A stretch of 64,000 bases of DNA, taken from NCBI RefSeq assembly GCF_023953965.1, contig NZ_JAMLIX010000002.1, forward strand, positions 992,001-1,056,000. Reading direction: 5' to 3'. Below, one piece after another: positions 59,513-64,000 of the stretch. The notes beneath the pieces are model-generated. The model searched no databases. It saw nothing but the letters and a program-made list of their open reading frames with translations, and had not been told where the DNA came from. Each line of letters opens with the position of its first letter. Position 1 is the first letter of the stretch. Both the position numbers and the translations under genes were made by a program. The stretch is from Bosea sp. (in: a-proteobacteria) (lineage in GTDB: Bacteria; Pseudomonadota; Alphaproteobacteria; Rhizobiales; Beijerinckiaceae).

Positions 59513-59592
59513 AAAAAAGGGCTGCGCGAAGCGCAGCCCGAAGTCGAGGGAGGAAACGCCCAAGGAGGGCGGCGCAACATCTCTGCTGCGCT
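59513..59592 (-). ncRNA. Probable trans-acting small RNA, MmgR/alpha-r8-like
   Basis: On the - strand a roughly 80-nt RNA is predicted. From the 5' end: hairpin 1 (GCGCA 59576-59572 with TGCGC 59591-59587), hairpin 2 (CGCCC/GGGCG, 59571-59557, loop UCCUU), an unpaired stretch starting UUUCCUCCCU (59556-59547), then a perfect nine-pair terminator stem (59539-59519) and six U (59518-59513). I recall the UUUCCUCCCU decamer and three-stem layout from the MmgR (alpha-r8, Rfam suhB) family of rhizobia, where MmgR limits polyhydroxybutyrate storage. The CCUCC motif would pair with ribosome-binding sites of target mRNAs. The 5' end is estimated from the promoter. Confidence 0.75.
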
Positions 59593-59599
59593 GCAATTC

Positions 59600-59628
59600 A
59601 GATAAGCAGCCTCCCGCAACCCGGCAAG
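59600..59628 (-). promoter_or_regulatory. Putative promoter of the small RNA
   Basis: Read on the - strand, CTTGCC (59628-59623), 17 bp, TTATCT (59605-59600). The predicted start near 59592 gives an 80-nt RNA ending in the T-run at 59513. The spacing is ideal; both hexamers match partially. Confidence 0.5.
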
Positions 59629-59763
59629 AGGGAAGGGGAAGTATTGCTGACTTATTTTCAGGCAGGGAATTTTTCATTCCGATTCAAGGGCTTTTCCGTG
59701 TTTCGCCGGCCATCGGCCTTCGCCGTAGGCCGCCCGGCTATCCGCTGCAATGCAAAAACCGGA

Positions 59764-59791
59764 TTGACAAACACGCTGCCGCACCTATTCA
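59764..59791 (+). promoter_or_regulatory. Promoter of the liv-type ABC operon
   Basis: A perfect TTGACA (59764-59769) is followed after 16 bp by TATTCA (59786-59791). The predicted start lies near 59798, about 83 bp before livK. A perfect palindrome covers the end of the -10 and the start point. The bases 59629-59763 upstream are AT-richer than average and hold no gene that I can see. Confidence 0.6.
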
Positions 59792-59807
59792 TATGCATGC
59801 ATATGAA
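59788..59807. promoter_or_regulatory. Perfect 20-bp palindrome, probable operator
   Basis: TTCATATGCATGCATATGAA is a perfect inverted repeat. It overlaps the -10 and expected start point of the livK promoter, the classical place for a repressor. The arm pattern would suit a dimeric GntR, MarR or similar regulator; no regulator gene is adjacent within the window. Confidence 0.7.
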
Positions 59808-59880
59808 ATCCGCTCCAGCCACCCTTGGAACGGTATATCGGCGCGGATTGCAGCCGTAAGCGAGGCGAAGGACACCCCTG

Positions 59881-61086
59881 ATGCAGATCGACCGCCGCCG
59901 TTTCGTCGCGGGCACGCTTGCCCTCGGCGTTCCCTCGCTGGCCCGCGCCCAGGGTGCGGGGCCGATCCGGATCGGCGAGATCAACAGCTATACCGCCCAG
60001 CCGGCCTTCCTGAAACCCTATCGCCAGGGCTGGGAGCTGGCGCAGGACCAGATCAACGCCGCCGGCGGCGTGCTCGGCCGCAAGCTCGAGACGGTGTTCC
60101 GCGACGATGCCGGCAAGCCCGAGGACGCGGTGCGCCACGCCGCCGATCTCGTGACCGCGGGCAAGGTCGACATCATCGCCGGCGGCTTCCTCTCCAATGT
60201 CGGCCTGGCGCTCGCCGACTACGCCAGGCAGAACAAGCGGCTTTATGTCGCGTCCGAGCCCTTGGCCGACGCGCTCGTCTGGTCGCAGGGCAACCGCTAC
60301 ACCTTCCGCCTGCGGCCCTCGACCTACATGCAGGCGGCGATGCTGGTCGAGGAGGCGGCGAAGCTCCCGGCCAAGAAATGGGCGATCGTCGCGCCGAACT
60401 ACGAATACGGCCAGTCGGCGGTGAAATGGTTCAAGGAACTGCTCCTGAAGGCGCGCCCCGACGTGACCTTCGTCGCCGAGCAGTTCCCGGCGCTCGGCCG
60501 CATCGATGCCGGCGCCACCGTCCAGGCGCTGGAGGCGGCCAAGCCGGAGGCGATCTTCAACGTCACCTTCGCCGTCGACCTCGCCAATTTCGTCCGCGCC
60601 GGCAACACGCGCGGCCTGTTCGAGGGGCGCAACGTCGTCTCGATGCTGACCGGGGAGCCGGAATATCTCGACACCCTCGGCGCCGAGACGCCGGAGGGCT
60701 GGATCATCACCGGCTACCCTCATGCCGATCTTCAGACGCCGGAGCACGTCAGGTTCCGCGACGCCTACAAGGCGAAATACGGCGATTATCCGCGGCTGGG
60801 CTCGATCGTCGGCTACGAGACGGTGAAGGCGATCGCCGCCGCGCTGGCGAAGGCCGGCACGACCGACAACGAGAAGCTCGTCGACGCCTTCGAGGGCCTG
60901 AGTTTCGGCTCGGCCTTCGGCCCGGTCGAGTTCCGCAAGATCGACCACCAGTCGACGCTCGGCGCCTATGTCGGCAAGAGCGCGCTGCGCGACGGCAAGG
61001 GCGTGATGGTCGACTGGAGCTATCGCGACGGCGCGAAGTACCTGCCCAGCGACGACGAGGTCCGCAAGCTGCGCCCGGGCGCCTGA
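59881..61086 (+). CDS. Branched-chain amino-acid-type ABC substrate-binding protein
   Basis: A 401-residue periplasmic-binding-fold protein of the LivK/Peripla_BP_6 type. The N-terminus MQIDRRRFVAGTLALGVPS is a Tat-type signal cleaved near ARA. PIRIGEINSYTAQPAFLKPY, INAAGGVLGRKLETVFRDDA and KWAIVAPNYEYGQSAVKWF fit the family. The ligand may be a branched-chain amino acid, amide, urea or aromatic compound; only the family is sure. GAAGGA precedes ATG 59881. Confidence 0.9.
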   Translation: MQIDRRRFVAGTLALGVPSLARAQGAGPIRIGEINSYTAQPAFLKPYRQGWELAQDQINAAGGVLGRKLETVFRDDAGKPEDAVRHAADLVTAGKVDIIAGGFLSNVGLALADYARQNKRLYVASEPLADALVWSQGNRYTFRLRPSTYMQAAMLVEEAAKLPAKKWAIVAPNYEYGQSAVKWFKELLLKARPDVTFVAEQFPALGRIDAGATVQALEAAKPEAIFNVTFAVDLANFVRAGNTRGLFEGRNVVSMLTGEPEYLDTLGAETPEGWIITGYPHADLQTPEHVRFRDAYKAKYGDYPRLGSIVGYETVKAIAAALAKAGTTDNEKLVDAFEGLSFGSAFGPVEFRKIDHQSTLGAYVGKSALRDGKGVMVDWSYRDGAKYLPSDDEVRKLRPGA

Positions 61087-61107
61087 GCTTGGCCATACGG
61101 GATGATT

Positions 61108-61206
61108 CCGTCATTACGGGCTTGACCCGGAATCCATCATAGGGTGTCGAGTTTCATGATGGATTCCGGATCGGGGCGGCTTGCAAGCCGCTTGTCCGGG
61201 ATGACG
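61108..61206. repeat. Nested intergenic palindrome (repeat family A), second copy
   Basis: Inner arms 61127-61140 and 61156-61169 are a perfect 14-bp inverted repeat (CCGGAATCCATCAT); the outer arms around CCGTCAT (61108) and ATGACGG (61200-61206) match with small gaps. It shares the ccgtcat...ccgg theme of the element at 796-926. It lies in the 158-bp gap between the binding-protein and permease genes and may set their relative expression. Confidence 0.75.
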
Positions 61207-61244
61207 GACAGGTTTCTATCCAGGCAGGCCCCGCCCGAGACGAC

Positions 61245-63092
61245 ATGCTGGATCTCGTCCTCACCCAGACGCTGAACGGTCTGGCCTCGGCCTCGTCGCT
61301 GTTCCTGGTGGCGTGCGGGCTGTCGATCATCTTCGGCGTCACCCGCATCGTGAACTTCGCCCATGGCTCGCTCTACATGCTGGGCGGCTATCTCGCCTTC
61401 ACGCTGGTGACCTGGCTCGGCCCGGCCGCGCCGATCGGCTTCTGGGGCGGCGTCGTCCTCGCCGTCGTTCTCACCGGGTTCGTCGGCGCGCTGATCGAGG
61501 TCCTGATCCTGCGCCGGATCTATCAGGCGCCGGAGCTGTTCCAGCTGCTCGCCACCTTCGGCGTCGTGCTGATGGTGCAGGACATCGCGCTGGCGGCCTG
61601 GGGGCCGGAGGACAAGCTCGGCCCGCGCGCGCCGGGCCTGCGCAGCTTCGTCATCCTGTTCGACAGCCGTTTCCCGAGCTACGAGCTTTTCCTGATCGCC
61701 GTCGGGCCGGTCGTGCTCGGCCTGATCTGGCTCCTGTTCCACCGGACGCGCTGGGGCGTGCTGATCCGCGCCGCGACGCAGGACCGCGAGATGGTGGGCG
61801 CGCTCGGCGTCGACCAGCGCCTGCTCTTCACCTCGGTCTTCGCCTTCGGCGCGGCGCTGGCGGGGCTGGGCGGCGCGCTTCAGCTCCCGCGCGAGGCGAT
61901 CAACCTGCACATGGACCTCTCGATGATCGCCGAAGCCTTCGTGGTGGTGGTCGTCGGCGGGCTCGGCAGCGTGGCGGGCGCCTATCTCGCCGCCGTGCTG
62001 ATCGGCGTGCTCCATGCCTTCGGCATCCTGATCCTGCCCAAGATCACGCTCGTCCTGGTCTTCCTGGTGATGGCGGCGGTGCTGATCGTGCGGCCGCACG
62101 GCCTGCTCGGCAAGGCCGGCGCCGAGCCGCGCGGCGCGGCCGGCGGGCTTTTCCTGCTGAGCCCGGCCGACGGCGGGGCCAAGGCGTTCGGCGCGGTGGC
62201 GCTCGGCCTTCTGGTCCTCGCGCCGCTCGCCGTGCCGGATCACCTGATCCTGACGCTGACCGATCTGACCATCTTCGCGGTCTTCGCCGCCTCGCTGCAT
62301 CTGCTGATGGGGCCGGGCGGCATCATTTCCTTCGGCCATGCCGCCTATTTCGGCCTCGGCGCCTATGGCGCGGCGCTGGCCGTGAAATGGCTGGGCGCCT
62401 CGATGGAGCCGGCCCTGGTGGCGGCGCCGCTGATGGCGGGTGTCGCAGGCGCGATCTTCGGCTGGTTCTGCGTGCGGCTCTCCGGCGTCTATCTCGCCAT
62501 GCTGACCTTGGCCTTCGCCCAGATCGCCTGGGCGACCGCCTTCCAATGGGTGGAGCTGACCGGCGGCGACAACGGCATCCTCGGTGTCTGGCCCTCGGCC
62601 TGGGCGGCCTCCGCGACGGCATTCTACTATCTCGCGCTCGCCATAGCCGTGCTCGTCGTCCTGGCGCTGCGCGTGATCATCTTCGCCCCCTTCGGCTACG
62701 CCTTGCGCGCCGGCCGCGACAGCCCCTTGCGGGCCGAAGCGATCGGGCTCGATGTCGGGCGCCTGCAATGGGCGGGTTTCATCGTCGCCGCGGTTGCGGC
62801 CGGCATCGCCGGCGGCCTCTTCGCCTTCTCGAAGGGGTCGGTCTTCCCGACCTATATGGGCATTCCGCGCTCGGTCGATGCCCTGCTGATGGTGCTGCTC
62901 GGCGGCGTGCAGACGGTCGCGGGCCCCGTCGTCGGCGCCTTCGCCTATATGGGCCTCAACGAGCAATTGATGAAGCTGACGGCCTATTGGCGCTTCGTCC
63001 TCGGGCTCTCGATCGTGCTGCTCGTCGTGCTGTTCCCGCGCGGCCTCGTCGGCACCTGGCTGTACTGGCGCGCCAGGCGGGCGGCGGCATGA
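61245..63092 (+). CDS. Fused branched-chain amino-acid-type ABC permease (LivH-LivM)
   Basis: A 615-residue protein joining both permease subunits. Residues 1-290 match LivH: TLNGLASASSLFLVACGLSI, VTRIVNFAHGSLYMLGGYLA and GGLGSVAGAYLAAVLIG. A short linker (about 290-310) leads to the LivM part: LHLLMGPGGIISFGHAAYFG, LAFAQIAWATAFQW and GSVFPTYMGIPRSVDALLMV. About 16 membrane helices are expected. Such fusions occur in several proteobacteria. It is the only permease gene in the operon. Confidence 0.93.
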   Translation: MLDLVLTQTLNGLASASSLFLVACGLSIIFGVTRIVNFAHGSLYMLGGYLAFTLVTWLGPAAPIGFWGGVVLAVVLTGFVGALIEVLILRRIYQAPELFQLLATFGVVLMVQDIALAAWGPEDKLGPRAPGLRSFVILFDSRFPSYELFLIAVGPVVLGLIWLLFHRTRWGVLIRAATQDREMVGALGVDQRLLFTSVFAFGAALAGLGGALQLPREAINLHMDLSMIAEAFVVVVVGGLGSVAGAYLAAVLIGVLHAFGILILPKITLVLVFLVMAAVLIVRPHGLLGKAGAEPRGAAGGLFLLSPADGGAKAFGAVALGLLVLAPLAVPDHLILTLTDLTIFAVFAASLHLLMGPGGIISFGHAAYFGLGAYGAALAVKWLGASMEPALVAAPLMAGVAGAIFGWFCVRLSGVYLAMLTLAFAQIAWATAFQWVELTGGDNGILGVWPSAWAASATAFYYLALAIAVLVVLALRVIIFAPFGYALRAGRDSPLRAEAIGLDVGRLQWAGFIVAAVAAGIAGGLFAFSKGSVFPTYMGIPRSVDALLMVLLGGVQTVAGPVVGAFAYMGLNEQLMKLTAYWRFVLGLSIVLLVVLFPRGLVGTWLYWRARRAAA

Positions 63093-63850
63093 TCGCGGTG
63101 CTGGAAGCGCGCGACCTCGCCCGGTCCTTCGGCGGCGTGAAGGCGGTCGACGGCGTCTCGTTTTCGGTCGAGGCCGGAAGGCTCGTCGCGCTGATCGGCC
63201 CCAACGGCGCCGGCAAGACGACCTGCTTCAACATGCTGAACGGCCAGCTCAGGCCCGATCGCGGCGAGGTCTTCCTCGCCGGCCGTGCCATCACCGGACT
63301 CGCGCCGCGCAAGGTCTGGCGCCTCGGCGTCGGCCGCACCTTCCAGATCACCGCGACCTTCGCCTCGATGACCGTGCGCGAGAACGTCCAGACGGCGCTG
63401 ACCTCGCATGCCGGCGAGAGCTGGCGCCTCATCGGCCGGGCCGACCGGCGCCATGGCGCAGCGGCCGACGCGCTGCTCGATCAGGTCGGCATGCGCGAGC
63501 AGGCCGGGCGCGCCTGCGGCGTGCTCGCCTATGGCGATCTGAAGCGCGTCGAGCTCGCGGTCGCGCTCGCCAATGCGCCCAAGCTCCTGCTGATGGACGA
63601 GCCGACCGCCGGCATGGCGCCGCAGGAGCGCATCGAACTGATGGCGCTGACCGCCCGCATCGCGCGGGAACGCGGCATCGCCGTGCTGTTCACCGAGCAC
63701 GACATGGATGTCGTCTTCGCCCATGCCGACCGCGTGCTGGTGCTCGATCACGGCCGGCTGATCGCGTCCGGCACCGGCGCCGAGGTGCGTGGCGACCCAA
63801 GGGTGCGCGAAGTCTATCTCGGCACCGGCTTAGCCTCGGGGGGGCATTGA
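63089..63850 (+). CDS. livG: Branched-chain amino-acid-type ABC ATPase LivG
   Basis: A 253-residue ATPase. Walker A GPNGAGKTTCFNMLNG, signature LAYGDLKRVELAVALAN (a LivG-type variant of LSGGQ) and Walker B LLLMDEPTAGMAPQERIEL; LGVGRTFQITATFASMTVREN is typical of LivG. The ATG overlaps the permease stop by four bases and its stop overlaps the livF start by one. Confidence 0.93.
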   Translation: MIAVLEARDLARSFGGVKAVDGVSFSVEAGRLVALIGPNGAGKTTCFNMLNGQLRPDRGEVFLAGRAITGLAPRKVWRLGVGRTFQITATFASMTVRENVQTALTSHAGESWRLIGRADRRHGAAADALLDQVGMREQAGRACGVLAYGDLKRVELAVALANAPKLLLMDEPTAGMAPQERIELMALTARIARERGIAVLFTEHDMDVVFAHADRVLVLDHGRLIASGTGAEVRGDPRVREVYLGTGLASGGH

Positions 63851-64000
63851 TGGCGGCGCTCCTCGAACTTTCCGGCGTCGAGGCCTGGTATGGCCGCGCC
63901 AAGATCCTGCACGGCGTCGGCTTCGCGGTCGGGCATGGCGAGGTCGTCGCGCTGATGGGCCGCAACGGCGCCGGCAAGTCGACGACGCTGAAGACGGTGA
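63850..64000 (+). CDS. livF: Branched-chain amino-acid-type ABC ATPase LivF, partial
   Basis: The first 50 codons are in the window. LLELSGVEAWYGRAKILHGV and the Walker A motif MGRNGAGKSTTLKTV match LivF. The gene continues beyond the window end. The start overlaps the livG stop by one base (TGATG). Confidence 0.9.
   Translation, partial: MAALLELSGVEAWYGRAKILHGVGFAVGHGEVVALMGRNGAGKSTTLKTV

Overview
The window is about 64 kb of high-GC chromosomal DNA from an alphaproteobacterium of the order Hyphomicrobiales (Rhizobiales), probably Bosea-like. This is inferred from the gene order, the very strong G/C third-position bias, GAAC-N7-GAAC type LexA boxes, LpxI instead of LpxH, an invasion-associated-locus-B protein, HspQ, and a long C-terminal extension on ribosomal protein S2. 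It is core chromosome. I found no transposase, integrase, phage gene, CRISPR array, tRNA or rRNA.

Layout. 1-4767: end of a LolC/LolE permease, lolD, a repeat-bearing gap, a 36-codon membrane-protein gene under two LexA boxes, and dnaE. 4817-5971: a membrane GGDEF protein. 6367-20144: translation and envelope genes all on the + strand (rpsB, tsf, pyrH, frr, uppS, cdsA, rseP, bamA, lpxD, fabZ, lpxA, lpxI, lpxB), covering translation factors, undecaprenyl and phospholipid precursors, outer-membrane assembly and lipid A. dxr, often found between cdsA and rseP in relatives, is absent there. 20246-32225: gltA, gltX, divergent comEC, lexA, then trpG-trpD-trpC-moaC-moeA and a HerA-like ATPase, mostly on the - strand; trpE is not next to trpG. 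32335-35226: a degenerate adenylate-forming-fold protein coupled to a YejA-like solute-binding protein. 35524-43536: ialB-like, hspQ, AEC transporter, a UbiH-family monooxygenase, a quinone oxidoreductase, a small secreted protein, rimO, a rhodanese and an OsmC protein. 43612-48416: a complete sulfate ABC importer (sbp-cysT-cysW-cysA) downstream of a SUMT gene for siroheme/cobalamin. 48479-55586: O-antigen ligase-like protein, zinc alcohol dehydrogenase, uvrA, bioY, ssb. 55788-59491: fRMsr, a ModE-type DNA-binding protein, exbB-exbD-tonB and a small lipoprotein. 59513-64000: a probable trans-acting small RNA on the - strand and a branched-chain amino-acid type ABC operon (livK, fused livHM, livG, start of livF) with a promoter overlapped by a perfect 20-bp palindrome.

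Two regulatory threads stand out. First, a local SOS regulon: LexA boxes lie upstream of lexA itself, of ssb, and twice in the promoter of the 36-codon membrane-protein gene next to dnaE, which resembles in logic the SOS-induced division inhibitor SidA of Caulobacter. Second, the small RNA between the lipoprotein gene and livK has three hairpins, an exposed UUUCCUCCCU stretch and a strong intrinsic terminator, matching what I recall of the rhizobial MmgR (alpha-r8) family. Two palindromic repeat families are scattered through the intergenic gaps.
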